Shown here: piece by piece, positions 8,881 through 16,322 of the stretch
Position numbering within the stretch: position 1 is the stretch's first letter
Layout of the letters: every line of letters starts with the position of its first letter
Source: Actinomycetota bacterium
GTDB taxonomy: Bacteria > Actinomycetota > Acidimicrobiia > Acidimicrobiales > Ilumatobacteraceae
Assembly: GCA_963169665.1 (NCBI GenBank)
Contig: CAUJET010000179.1
Location: 1-45,079 of the forward strand
DNA: 45,079 nucleotides
Reading direction: 5' to 3'
The notes under the pieces: model-generated
The model's input: only the letters and a program-made list of their open reading frames with translations
Told to the model about the DNA's origin: nothing
Databases searched by the model: none
Position numbers and translations under genes: made by a program

Positions 8881-11364
8881 TCAATCGGCAGGGGCGATCA
8901 TGCACCGGCACCCGTTGTGCGCCGGGGCGCAGCGGTGATCGGTGGGGAAGCATTCGCCCGCCGGTACGGCACCGCCGAGCGCGTTGTCCTCGGCATCGGC
9001 GCACGCCGGACCCGCCGGGTCGACCACCCACCGGATCGCGGTGCCCGGTGCCACCCCGGCGAGCGCGCCGCGACCGAAGGCGGTGCGGGCCACGTCGTCG
9101 AGGTGCTCGTCGATGCGCTGGTTCTTCCACTCGCGGTACACGAGCCGCACCAGCGAGGCGAGTTCGGTGTTGTCGCCGTCGGCATCGCCGACACAGCGGG
9201 CGAGGCGCTCGCGCAGTGGCTGGACGACCTCGGTCACCAGCACCTCGGTGGCACCGGCGATGGCTCGTGCCGACTTCACCTCACGGGTGGCGGCCGACGT
9301 GTCCATCCCCATCGACGTCGCGCCGGCGACCGCTGCCGCGGTGAGCTCACCGGCGATCGCCGAGCCGTAGCGCTCCGCCTGCTCGCGCTCGGTCGGCAGC
9401 ATCGTCGAGAGATCGCGCACCGGCTCCTTGCGTCGCAGGGCGTGGAGCACCTCGTTCTGCTCGTCGGCCAGCACCCGCTTGAGCTTGCGCGCCGAGGCGG
9501 TGATGAGGGGTGTCAGCGCCTCGTCACGGCGGGCGAACGGCGAGTCGGCCGCGACGACGTCCTCGACGGGCGCCGACGGCGTGGTGGCGAACACCGAGTC
9601 GTCGCCGAGGGCGACATCGAGAACCAGGGGAACCTCGCGGACTTCGACGGTCGCCGCCGGCACGCGGACCCGTTCGGCGGTGTGCGGACGAGACGCGCGC
9701 TGGGCCGTGTCGGGCGCCTCGCTGGCGTCGCGCGCCTCCGCCTCCCGAGCTGCCGTGGCGACCGCGCGCTCGGCCACCGATGCCGCCCGGGCCGCCCGAA
9801 GCCGGGCGAACAGGTCGTCGGCGGAGGTGCGTGCCAGCGCGGTCGTGGCGTCCGGGTCGGGGGCAGGGGCGTCCGCCCCGTCTGCTCCGGCGGTCGTGTC
9901 GGGCGTGTCGGTCGTGTCGGTCGTGTCGGTGGTGTCGGCTGCATCGACGGTGGGCACGTCCTCGTCGACGGTCGTCGAGTCGGTGCGGGCGCCGGTGTCG
10001 ACGTCGACGTCGGCGCGACCGCCGAAGTCGACGACCTCCACGACCTCGTCCTCGACGATCTCCATCTCGATCTCGTCGACCTCCAGCTCGTCGACCTCCA
10101 GCTCGTCGACCTCGATCTCGACGGCCTCGGTCTCGACGGCCTCGACCTCGATCTCGTCGGGGTCGATCCGTCGAGCATCGGTACGCCGGTCCATCTCACC
10201 GGCGAACAGCGCCACCACCGGTGCCGGCTCGCGATCGTCACCGGCATCGGTGGTCGTCGGATCGTGATGGGTGATGTCGAGCTGCACGACCCGGTCGTCG
10301 ACCTCCAGCTCGTCGACCTCCAACTCGTCGACCAGTCCGGCCTCGAACTCGGCGTCGTCCATCGATTCGTCGCCGTCGAGGACGCCGCTCTCGGCAGCGG
10401 CCAGCTCGGCCTCACGGCGCTCGGCCTCGAACTCGGGATCGACGAAGATCGTGACGGTGTCGTCGGCAGCGTCACGATCCGCAGCGTCACGATCCGCAGC
10501 ATCGGCCACACCGTCCGCGCCGGGCACTCGGGTGGTTTCCACCAACGGCACGACCGGCGCGACCGTGAGCGCGACCGTCTCGTCGACATCGGCGGGCGCC
10601 GTCTCCGCGATCCGAGCCACCGGTTCCGACGACCGGGTGGCGGCACGCTCGGGCGGGCGCGGCATGTTCGGCACCATCAGTGGCACCGGGCCCGTGGTGG
10701 GCGAGAGGTTCACGTACTCGCTCGGCTCGCCGAGCGGCGTCAGTTCGGCCATGACGTCGACGGCCACCAGCCGCGACCGCTCGAAGGCCTGCAGCAACCG
10801 GTCGCGACCGTGCACGAGCTGCTCGATCTGCTGACGTGCGATCTCGCGACGGCGGGCCAGCTCGTTGAGCACCCGCTCGCGATACGCGCGCGCCTCGTTC
10901 ACCATCTCGCGGCCCTGCTGCTTGGCCATCTCCAGCTCGGCCTCGGCGTCGGCCGTGGCGTCCGAGCGGCGACGGGCCGCCTCGATCTCGGCTTCCTCGC
11001 GGAGGCGCTGCGCCTCGTCGGTGGCCTCACGCAGCAGTCGCGCCGCGCCCTCCTCCGACCGGATCTTGATCTGCGACGCGGCATCGCGGGCCGTGTGCAG
11101 GATGCGCGCGGCCTCCTCGCCGAGCATCTTGGTGACGAGGTCCTCGTCGAGCGCGACCGACGTCGGCGACGTGCTCCGCTGCGCGGTGCGGAGCTCGCGC
11201 TCGAGGAACCGCTCGCGCTCCTGCAGGCGGGCGAGCTCGGCTGCCACCATCCGCAGGAACTCCCGCACTTCTGCCGGTTCGAAGCCCTTGCGCGCCGTGG
11301 TGAACGACGCGGACGCCACCGAGCTCGGCGACGACGGGTCGGGACGGGTGAAGGAGATGGCCAT
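8881..11364 (-). CDS. DivIVA-domain protein with MuF-like C-terminus
   Basis: An 827-residue protein in four parts. Residues ~1-62 resemble DivIVA/Wag31 (FEPAEVREFLRMVAAELARL). A coiled coil (~62-200) follows, rich in EEAARILHTARD-type heptads. The middle (~230-600) is a very acidic, low-complexity linker with short tandem repeats (DELEVDELEVD, DTTDTTDTTDT, RDAADRDAADRDAAD). The last ~215 residues form a helical domain ending in W-x8-CADAEDN-x8-GECFP-x10-PAHNGCRCMIAP, closely resembling the Cys/His terminus of phage Mu gpF / SPP1 gp7 head-morphogenesis (MuF) proteins. DivIVA proteins bind curved membrane and organise poles or septa; what the MuF-like end does here is unknown. ATG 11364 begins the DivIVA homology. 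TACGCT lies 9 nt upstream. No other phage gene is nearby. Confidence 0.85.
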   Translation of the reverse strand: MAISFTRPDPSSPSSVASASFTTARKGFEPAEVREFLRMVAAELARLQERERFLERELRTAQRSTSPTSVALDEDLVTKMLGEEAARILHTARDAASQIKIRSEEGAARLLREATDEAQRLREEAEIEAARRRSDATADAEAELEMAKQQGREMVNEARAYRERVLNELARRREIARQQIEQLVHGRDRLLQAFERSRLVAVDVMAELTPLGEPSEYVNLSPTTGPVPLMVPNMPRPPERAATRSSEPVARIAETAPADVDETVALTVAPVVPLVETTRVPGADGVADAADRDAADRDAADDTVTIFVDPEFEAERREAELAAAESGVLDGDESMDDAEFEAGLVDELEVDELEVDDRVVQLDITHHDPTTTDAGDDREPAPVVALFAGEMDRRTDARRIDPDEIEVEAVETEAVEIEVDELEVDELEVDEIEMEIVEDEVVEVVDFGGRADVDVDTGARTDSTTVDEDVPTVDAADTTDTTDTTDTPDTTAGADGADAPAPDPDATTALARTSADDLFARLRAARAASVAERAVATAAREAEARDASEAPDTAQRASRPHTAERVRVPAATVEVREVPLVLDVALGDDSVFATTPSAPVEDVVAADSPFARRDEALTPLITASARKLKRVLADEQNEVLHALRRKEPVRDLSTMLPTEREQAERYGSAIAGELTAAAVAGATSMGMDTSAATREVKSARAIAGATEVLVTEVVQPLRERLARCVGDADGDNTELASLVRLVYREWKNQRIDEHLDDVARTAFGRGALAGVAPGTAIRWVVDPAGPACADAEDNALGGAVPAGECFPTDHRCAPAHNGCRCMIAPAD
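9897..10500. repeat. Short tandem repeats inside the DivIVA-MuF linker
   Basis: Three in-frame repeat tracts: GTGTCGGTC-type 9-mers near 9897-9940 (Asp-Thr-Thr), GTCGACCTCCAGCTC 15-mers near 10076-10110 with a second cluster near 10299-10330 (Glu-Leu-Glu-Val-Asp), and a 15-bp GCGTCACGATCCGCA repeat near 10469-10500 (Arg-Asp-Ala-Ala-Asp). Such tracts can change length by replication slippage without breaking frame. Confidence 0.7.
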
Positions 11365-11519
11365 CGGGCGTCCAGCGTAGGTCTCCCGCACCCCCAGGTG
11401 GTGGCATGCCCACGTTGCGCAGCACCGGCGCGCGACGCGTGGATCGGGCGAGCGCGGCAACCATGGGAACCGCCCGCTGGGTCAATCGCCGTATGGGTCG
11501 CGTCGAGAACGACGCCGTC

Positions 11520-12725
11520 TCACGACGCGGGCTCGTAGTCGGCGCCAGGGGTGCCGAGCTCGAGCCCGTTGCCGCCGAGCTCGGCCAGCGCCGCGAGCGC
11601 TTGATCGAGGTTGTCGACCGGAACGATCTGCACCTCGTCGCCGGCCACCTCGCGAGCCCTGGCCAGATCGGCCTCGCCCTGTTCGGTGGGGACGATGAAC
11701 ACCTTCGCGCCCTGCTGACGCACCGCCGACACCTTCTGGGCCAGCCCGCCGATCGCCCCGACGGTGCCGTCGATGCGGATCGTGCCCGTGACCGCCACCT
11801 GTCCCCCACCGGTGAGTTCGCCGGGCGTGAGCTCGTCGATCAGGGTGAGCGTGAACGCCAGGCCGGCCGATGGGCCGCCGATCGCGCCGCTGTCGATGTC
11901 GACCTCGAACGGGAGATCGGCCGACGCCGTGTCGAACGGGACGAAGCCGATGATGGTGCGGCCGCTGCCGTCACCGGCATCGATGAGCTCGACCTCACCG
12001 TTCTTGGTGCCCTCGCCAGGCCGCTCGAACTCGATCTCGATCACGTCGCCGGGCTCGTGACGCTGCAGGATCGGGCTCAGGTCGTCGAGGGTCTCGAGTT
12101 CGTCACCGTCGACCACGAGCAGCTTGTCGCCCGGATCGAGCAGGTCGTCCGACGGCGCAAAGTCGATGCACGTCGTCCCCTCCTCGTTCGCCTCCAGGCA
12201 GACGAGGTCGGCGATGATCACGTCGCCGGGGATGATCTCGGCCGGATACCCGAGGTGGTCGAGCGCCACGTACTCCGCGGTCTCCTTCGCGGTTCGCATC
12301 ATCTCGACGCTGAACTGGCGCTGCTGATCGGGGGTCTGGGTGCCGAACTTGTCCTCGTAGCTGAGAAACCCGACCTCCGGCTCGCCCTCGCCCACGAACC
12401 AGTCGAGCAGGGTGATCTCGGGCTCGCGAACGGTGACGAAGAGGAACTCGCCCGCGGCCGGATAGCGGTCGACGGCGTCGAAGGCCAGGCGATCGGCCAC
12501 ACGTTCCGCGTCGGCCGGCACGAGCGCGAACTCCGCCTCCTCGCCGGCTCGGTTCTCGGCCCGGAGGCTCGCGGGCAGCACGCTCACCACCAGGATCGCC
12601 GTGATCGCAGCGAGCGCGATCACCGTCAACGGGATGGCCCACCAGCGGTGCACGCGCGCAGGCGGCCGGACGGCACGCATCCCGCCCGGTACCATCTGGT
12701 TCTGCGTGTCGTTGTCTGAGCTCAC
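11520..12725 (-). CDS. Membrane-anchored PDZ-Lon (S16) protease
   Basis: About 401 residues: one N-terminal membrane helix (IPLTVIALAAITAILVVSVL), an extracytoplasmic region, a PDZ domain (LDPGDKLLVVDGDELETLDD) and a C-terminal Lon proteolytic domain. The Ser-Lys dyad is visible: Ser in GAIGGPSAGLAFTL and Lys in GAIGGLAQKVSAVR. There is no AAA+ module, so it belongs to the ATP-independent YlbL/PDZ-Lon group of secreted-domain proteases. The start is uncertain. GTG 12725 has GAGG 5 nt upstream; ATG 12695 and ATG 12680 are in frame. The start overlaps that of the divergent membrane gene. Longer reading (to 13007) is antisense to that gene. Confidence 0.9.
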   Translation of the reverse strand: MSSDNDTQNQMVPGGMRAVRPPARVHRWWAIPLTVIALAAITAILVVSVLPASLRAENRAGEEAEFALVPADAERVADRLAFDAVDRYPAAGEFLFVTVREPEITLLDWFVGEGEPEVGFLSYEDKFGTQTPDQQRQFSVEMMRTAKETAEYVALDHLGYPAEIIPGDVIIADLVCLEANEEGTTCIDFAPSDDLLDPGDKLLVVDGDELETLDDLSPILQRHEPGDVIEIEFERPGEGTKNGEVELIDAGDGSGRTIIGFVPFDTASADLPFEVDIDSGAIGGPSAGLAFTLTLIDELTPGELTGGGQVAVTGTIRIDGTVGAIGGLAQKVSAVRQQGAKVFIVPTEQGEADLARAREVAGDEVQIVPVDNLDQALAALAELGGNGLELGTPGADYEPAS

Positions 12726-13026
12726 CACTGCCTCGGCCTGGATTGCCGGTCTGGCGATCGTTGCGCTGATCGCCGCCGGGTGGCGCAAGCCTGCCAGAGC
12801 GAGCGCCGATCCGGCACGCGTGCGACGCAGATCACGAGAGCGCCCGGCGATCGAGCTCGCCGAGGTGGAGGCAGCTCTCCATCGGCGCACCCCGGTGTGG
12901 CGCAAGGTCTGGGCACTCGTCGCCAGCAGCACCCTCGCCGTCGTCATCGGCGCCGTCATCGCCACCGTCGTCTCCTTCGGCATCGCCTTCACCGTCATCC
13001 GGCTCACCGATATGTTGCGGCGCTGA
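12706..13026 (+). CDS. Small two-helix membrane protein, unknown function
   Basis: 106 residues from GTG 12706 (VSLSELTTASAWIAGLAIVA). Two hydrophobic segments (AWIAGLAIVALIAAGW and SSTLAVVIGAVIATVVSFG) flank an Arg-rich cytoplasmic-type loop (RVRRRSRERPAIELAEVEA), so it probably forms a hairpin in the membrane. I do not recognise a named family. It is divergent from the PDZ-Lon protease with overlapping starts. Its stop TGA overlaps the ATG of the following 25-codon ORF (TGATG), a sign of translational coupling. A TACCAT hexamer lies 10 nt before the GTG. Confidence 0.7.
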   Translation: MSLSELTTASAWIAGLAIVALIAAGWRKPARASADPARVRRRSRERPAIELAEVEAALHRRTPVWRKVWALVASSTLAVVIGAVIATVVSFGIAFTVIRLTDMLRR

Positions 13027-13111
13027 TGGCCGCCGATCCACTCATGAACAACTCCACCCAGGCGACCACCAACGCCGTGAGTCCAGCCATGTTGCGGCGC
13101 TGATGGCCGCC
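13012..13111 (+). repeat. 23-bp exact direct repeat, 77-bp spacing
   Basis: ATGTTGCGGCGCTGATGGCC-GCC occurs at 13012-13034 and again at 13089-13111. Each copy holds the end of one frame (LRR-stop) and the ATG of the next, so the 77-bp unit duplicates a TGATG coupling junction. The 54 bp between the copies are unique. Confidence 0.9.
13026..13103 (+). CDS. 25-codon micro-ORF created by the 77-bp duplication
   Basis: ATG at 13026 overlaps the stop of the membrane-protein gene. The ORF ends with TGA at 13101-13103, overlapping the ATG of the HEAT-repeat gene. Encoded peptide begins MAADPLMNNST and ends SPAMLRR, sharing its last four residues with the upstream protein and its first three codons with the downstream gene. 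It has no recognisable domain. It may act only as a relay that keeps ribosomes coupled, or may be non-functional. Confidence 0.4.
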   Translation: MAADPLMNNSTQATTNAVSPAMLRR

Positions 13112-13708
13112 CCTGATTCGGTCACCGCTCGGTGGCGAGCGCTCGCTGCCGCCGGGCACACGGGCGATGTGGACCTGGCGCTCGGCGCACTCGCCGATTC
13201 CGACCCGGCCACGCGCGAGCTCGCGCTCGGCGCACTCGACCGTCTCGGCGAGCTCGGCGACGCCCACCTCGCTGCTGCGCTGGCCGACCCCGCCCCGGGC
13301 GTGCGTCGCCGGGCGGTCGAGCTCGCGGCGCTCCGTCCGGGCACCGATCTCCTCCCGTCGCTCGCCGACCCCGATCCCACCGTCGTCGAGGTCGCGGCGT
13401 GGGCGTGCGGCGAGCACGAGGTCGTCCCCGACGAGACACTCCATCGCCTGATCGAACTCGCCACGTCGGCCGAGGTTGCGCTCGTGCGCGAGGCGTGCGT
13501 CGCCGCGCTGGGCGCGATCGGCGACGAGCGCGGGCTCACGGCGATCCTCGCCGGCTGCGCCGACAGCCCGCCCGTACGTCGACGGGCCGTGCTCGCGCTG
13601 GCGCCGTTCGAGAGCGACGAGGTGGAGGAGGCGATCGAGCGGGCGCTCACCGATCGCGACTGGCAGGTGCGTCAGGCCGCCGAGGACCTGCGCCGCGCCG
13701 CCGAGTGA
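13103..13708 (+). CDS. HEAT-repeat protein
   Basis: 201 residues composed of about five tandem helical repeats typical of HEAT/PBS-lyase-like proteins: DSDPATRELALGALDRLGEL, DPAPGVRRRAVELAAL, DPDPTVVEVAAWACGE, DSPPVRRRAVLALAPF, DRDWQVRQAAEDLRRA. Such proteins are binding scaffolds; no catalytic residues are visible. The ATG overlaps the preceding micro-ORF stop, so it is probably translated from the same message as the small membrane protein, whose cytoplasmic partner it may be (inference). No signal peptide. Confidence 0.85.
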   Translation: MAAPDSVTARWRALAAAGHTGDVDLALGALADSDPATRELALGALDRLGELGDAHLAAALADPAPGVRRRAVELAALRPGTDLLPSLADPDPTVVEVAAWACGEHEVVPDETLHRLIELATSAEVALVREACVAALGAIGDERGLTAILAGCADSPPVRRRAVLALAPFESDEVEEAIERALTDRDWQVRQAAEDLRRAAE

Positions 13709-13738
13709 CGGCCCTGCGCCGCCGCGCCCGCGATCAGC

Positions 13739-14167
13739 TCAGAAGTCGTAGCGATAGACGTTGGTCTCGCGGGACGTGAAGCCGATGCGCTGGTAGAGCC
13801 GGTTGGCCGCTTCGCGCGACGGGCGGCTCGTGAGCGACACACCCTTGGCACCTCGTGCCTTCGCGTCGTCGAGCGCGGCCCGGTTGAGCAGCTCGCCGAT
13901 GCCGTGCCCGCGTGCCGCCTCGTCGACGACGACGTCCTCGATCCACGCCTTGAGGCCAGTAGGGATGCGGTACAGCACGAGCGTGAGGCTGCCGACGATC
14001 TCGCCGTCGAGGCGGGCGACGAACAGCGACGAGTCGGGATCGGCCGTGATCGCGGCGAGCGCCTCGAGATCGGGCGGGGGCGACGACGACAGCTGCGGGA
14101 GGATGCGTGCGATGCCGGCGCGCAGCTCTTCGGTGGCGACGGTTGCGATCTCGATGACGACACTCAC
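13739..14167 (-). CDS. GNAT-family N-acetyltransferase
   Basis: 142 residues with the GCN5-related fold. Motif A is VVDEAARGHGIGELLNRAAL, where R-G-H-G-I-G is the acetyl-CoA pyrophosphate loop; motif B follows as SREAANRLYQRIGFTSRET. Substrate cannot be predicted. GTG 14167 was chosen because TAGCGT lies exactly 7 nt upstream with no Shine-Dalgarno and the protein starts neatly at the first strand (VSVVIEIATV); the longer frame to 14323 would run antisense over the next gene's promoter. It diverges from the SCO6745-type gene, with 63 bp between start codons holding both -10 boxes. Confidence 0.88.
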   Translation of the reverse strand: MSVVIEIATVATEELRAGIARILPQLSSSPPPDLEALAAITADPDSSLFVARLDGEIVGSLTLVLYRIPTGLKAWIEDVVVDEAARGHGIGELLNRAALDDAKARGAKGVSLTSRPSREAANRLYQRIGFTSRETNVYRYDF

Positions 14168-14174
14168 GGCCCGC

Positions 14175-14180
14175 ACGCTA
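14175..14180 (-). promoter_or_regulatory. -10 box (TAGCGT), leaderless GNAT gene
   Basis: Seven nucleotides separate this minus-strand hexamer from GTG 14167; it decides the start codon. Confidence 0.6.
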
Positions 14181-14218
14181 CTGGCGGCTCCGGTCGGAGG
14201 CCCGGACATCCCGTTGCC

Positions 14219-14224
14219 TAGGTT
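14219..14224 (+). promoter_or_regulatory. -10 box (TAGGTT), leaderless SCO6745-type gene
   Basis: Six nucleotides before ATG 14231; no Shine-Dalgarno. Confidence 0.6.
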
Positions 14225-14230
14225 GCCGAC

Positions 14231-15130
14231 ATGGACCAGCAGACCCTCTCCGCTCGCGCCCGCCAACTCGGTTCCGTCCTCGAACCGGTGACCGGTCAGG
14301 TGTACTTCTCGCCCGAATGCCACGCCAACTACGTCGCCCTCGGCTTCGACCCGAGCGGTGGCGACGCCGCCGGCGTGGCGCTCCCCGACGGGCCGGCCTA
14401 CTTCACGAGTCGCGGGTCGGTGATGGGGCAGGTGCCCGGCGAGCTGGTCGCCGCCGCCTTCGCCGTGTTCAACCCCGAGATCGTGGTGCCCTGCGTCCAG
14501 CTCGGCTGGAGCCGCACCGACGCTGCCACCATCTGCGCGGCTCGCGACGACGGAGCGATCTCCCAGTTGCGCCGCATCCTCGGCGACTCGCCCGACGGCA
14601 TCGACCGTGTCAACGAGCTCCTCGCCCGCGCGGTCGCCACCCTTCGGCCCGAGGGTCGGCCGCTGTTCGCCGGACTGCTGTCGCAGGCGATGCCCGACAC
14701 CGCAGTCGGCGCGATGTGGCGCCGGGGCGACATGCTCCGCGAGTTCCGCGGCGACTCACACACGGCCGCCTGGATCTCGGCCGGCTTCGACGCCACCGAG
14801 ATCGGCCTCATGAGCGAGCTCTACTGGGGGCTGCCGATGCGGAGCTACAGCCGCACCCGCGCCTGGACCGACGCCCAGTTCGACGCCGCCCACGCCCGAC
14901 TCGCGGCGCGAGGCCTGCTCGACGACACCGGCTTCACCGAGGCCGGTCGCGTCGCCCGCGAGCAGGTGGAGATCGCCACCGACGCACAGATGCGCCCGGC
15001 GATCGAAGCGATCGGCGACGACATCCACGAGCTGTTCGCGATCATGACGCCGTGGGGTGCTGCCGTGCGCGACGGCAAGGGCTACCTGTCGTCGGGTCCG
15101 CACGACCTCGCCTCGGCGGCCTCCGGCTGA
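14231..15130 (+). CDS. SCO6745-family protein (HTH-like)
   Basis: 299 residues resembling the actinobacterial SCO6745 family. The start is ARARQLGSVLEPVTGQVYFS; a central stretch reads LPDGPAYFTSRGSVMGQVPG; the C-terminal third (ARGLLDDTGFTEAGRVAREQVE) looks like a winged-helix recognition unit of the MarR-like type. Function is unknown; a regulatory or sensor role is suggested only by that wing. The ATG is preceded by TAGGTT at 6 nt. The candidate selenoprotein gene begins 19 nt after its stop in the same direction but has its own -10 box inside this gene's end. Confidence 0.8.
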   Translation: MDQQTLSARARQLGSVLEPVTGQVYFSPECHANYVALGFDPSGGDAAGVALPDGPAYFTSRGSVMGQVPGELVAAAFAVFNPEIVVPCVQLGWSRTDAATICAARDDGAISQLRRILGDSPDGIDRVNELLARAVATLRPEGRPLFAGLLSQAMPDTAVGAMWRRGDMLREFRGDSHTAAWISAGFDATEIGLMSELYWGLPMRSYSRTRAWTDAQFDAAHARLAARGLLDDTGFTEAGRVAREQVEIATDAQMRPAIEAIGDDIHELFAIMTPWGAAVRDGKGYLSSGPHDLASAASG

Positions 15131-15137
15131 TCGCGGC

Positions 15138-15143
15138 TACCGT
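15138..15143 (+). promoter_or_regulatory. -10 box (TACCGT), leaderless selenoprotein gene
   Basis: TACCGT lies 6 nt before ATG 15150 and just after the upstream stop. It supports the start and separate transcription. Confidence 0.6.
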
Positions 15144-15149
15144 CGACCC

Positions 15150-16241
15150 ATGATCCTCACCACGCTCGACCGAATCGACCCGGCGGCGTTCGCCGACCGC
15201 ACGGGCTGGGAGGCGAAGCCGCAGGGCCTGTGCCGCGGCGAGGTGTGCGTCCCTGCACCCGGTTCGCTGCGCGACGACGGATCGCTCGACGTGGAGATCG
15301 CCGCTGCCCGGTTGGGCATGCCGGTCGTGCACGACGCCGAGCACGGCGTGTGGGCCGTCGGCCCGGCCACGGCAACGGGCCGAGCGCTGAGCACCGCGGT
15401 CGCCGCCGACCCCGAGCTCGTCACGCGCGACGGCGCCCCGTTCCGGCTCAGCAGCCTCCACGGTCGGAAGGTGCTACTGGTCGCCTGGTCCAGCTATTGA
15501 GGCTGCCGCACCAGCCTGCCCGGGTGGCAGGCGCTGCACGCAGAACTCGAGTCCCTCGGCCTCACGGTCGTCACCGTCGCCCTCGACGTCGAACCGGCGC
15601 ACACCCACCAGTGGATCGATGCCGCATCGCCCACGCACCCGAGCCTGATCGACACGTTCCACGTGACCGACGAGCTGTTCGGCTTCGTGAACATCCCGAT
15701 GGCCGTGTGGATCGACGAGACGGGCACCATCGTGCGTCCCGCGGAAGGCGCCTCGATCGAGCGCAGCCCGCTGCGTGACATGGAGATCCCCGAGGGACTG
15801 CCCGAGCGGATGGACCGCATGTTCCGCGAGGTGAAGAAGATCCCCGACAACGCCGAGGCGTACCGTGCAGCGATCGTCGACTGGGTGCACCACGGCAGCG
15901 ACTCCCCGTACGTGCTCACACCCGACGAGGTGATCGACCGGTCGCTGCCCCGCGGCGACGACGAAGCCCGTGCTGCCGCCTGCTTCGAACTCGGCGAGCA
16001 CCTCCGGCGCACCGTCGGGCCCGACGCAGCCGTGTCCTGGTGGCGTGAGGCGCACCGCCTGCACCCGGCCAACTGGACGTACAAGCGCCAGGCGTGGACG
16101 CTCGTCACGACGCCCGAAGGCGCCACCGAGAACGACCTCATGCAAGGTCCCAACGAGGTGTACGAGGGCAACTGGCTCGACGACGTGATCGCTTCCGGCG
16201 GCGGCGAGGCCTACACGATCGTCCCGCAACTCGAGAGCTGA
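15150..16241 (+). CDS. Candidate selenoprotein: TlpA/ResA-like redoxin, Sec117 at in-frame TGA
   Basis: Read through TGA 15498-15500, this is 363 residues. Residues ~1-95 form an N-terminal domain with a Cys pair (GLCRGEVCVP, C28/C33). Residues ~97-215 are thioredoxin-fold: VLLVAWSSY-U-GCRTSLPGW aligns with the ResA/TlpA pattern W-A-S-W-C-G-P-C-R, so TGA replaces the nucleophilic Cys and the resolving Cys (C119) is one residue closer. Then come TVVTVALDVEP, HPSLIDTFHVTDELFGFVNI and the cis-Pro segment NIPMAVWIDETG. The remaining ~145 residues are helical with TPR-like stretches (LGEHLRRTVGPDAAVSWWRE). Codon use is continuous across the TGA, and a SECIS-like hairpin follows. Likely a thiol oxidoreductase or peroxidase; substrate unknown. 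Alternatives: nonsense mutation or sequencing error, unlikely given the exact position. Confidence 0.85.
15512..15536 (+). promoter_or_regulatory. Putative bacterial SECIS hairpin
   Basis: CCTGCC (15515-15520) pairs with GGCAGG (15526-15531) around the 5-nt loop CGGGU. CAG (15512-15514) extends the stem to CTG (15534-15536) past a 2-nt bulge. The loop begins 20 nt after the TGA and has G at its second position, both within the published bacterial SECIS description (loop with an early G, about 16-37 nt from UGA). Such an element recruits SelB with selenocysteyl-tRNA. Confidence 0.7.
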
Positions 16242-16309
16242 CGTCGTCGCGTCGTCGGTGCTTCTGGGCTTCCGCACCATCGCGAGCCGTGGCGCCATCG
16301 GCGGGTCGA

Positions 16310-16315
16310 TAACGT
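16310..16315 (+). promoter_or_regulatory. -10 box (TAACGT), leaderless PAC2 gene
   Basis: Seven nucleotides before ATG 16323. The alternative GTG at 16314 lies inside this hexamer, which argues against it as the start. Confidence 0.6.
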
Positions 16316-16322
16316 GACCCCC

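Noticed and set aside
6543..9344. 933-codon plus-strand ORF
   Set aside because: Antisense shadow of UPF0182 and the DivIVA-MuF 3' end; His/Arg/Glu-biased with no motif. The same applies to the plus ORF 8758-11538 and the minus ORFs 2924-5248 and 33123-35438.
11365..11460. 32-residue extension of the DivIVA-MuF protein
   Set aside because: The DivIVA domain starts right after ATG 11364, and a -10-like TACGCT lies inside the extension.
12726..13007. N-terminal extension of the PDZ-Lon protease
   Set aside because: This part is antisense to the small membrane-protein gene and lacks protease-family features; the membrane anchor begins after 12680.
15057..15500. A short gene or pseudogene ending at TGA 15500
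   Set aside because: The frame continues with the rest of the thioredoxin fold, and the TGA sits at the redox cysteine. A nonsense mutation at exactly that codon, followed by a SECIS-like hairpin, is much less likely than selenocysteine.
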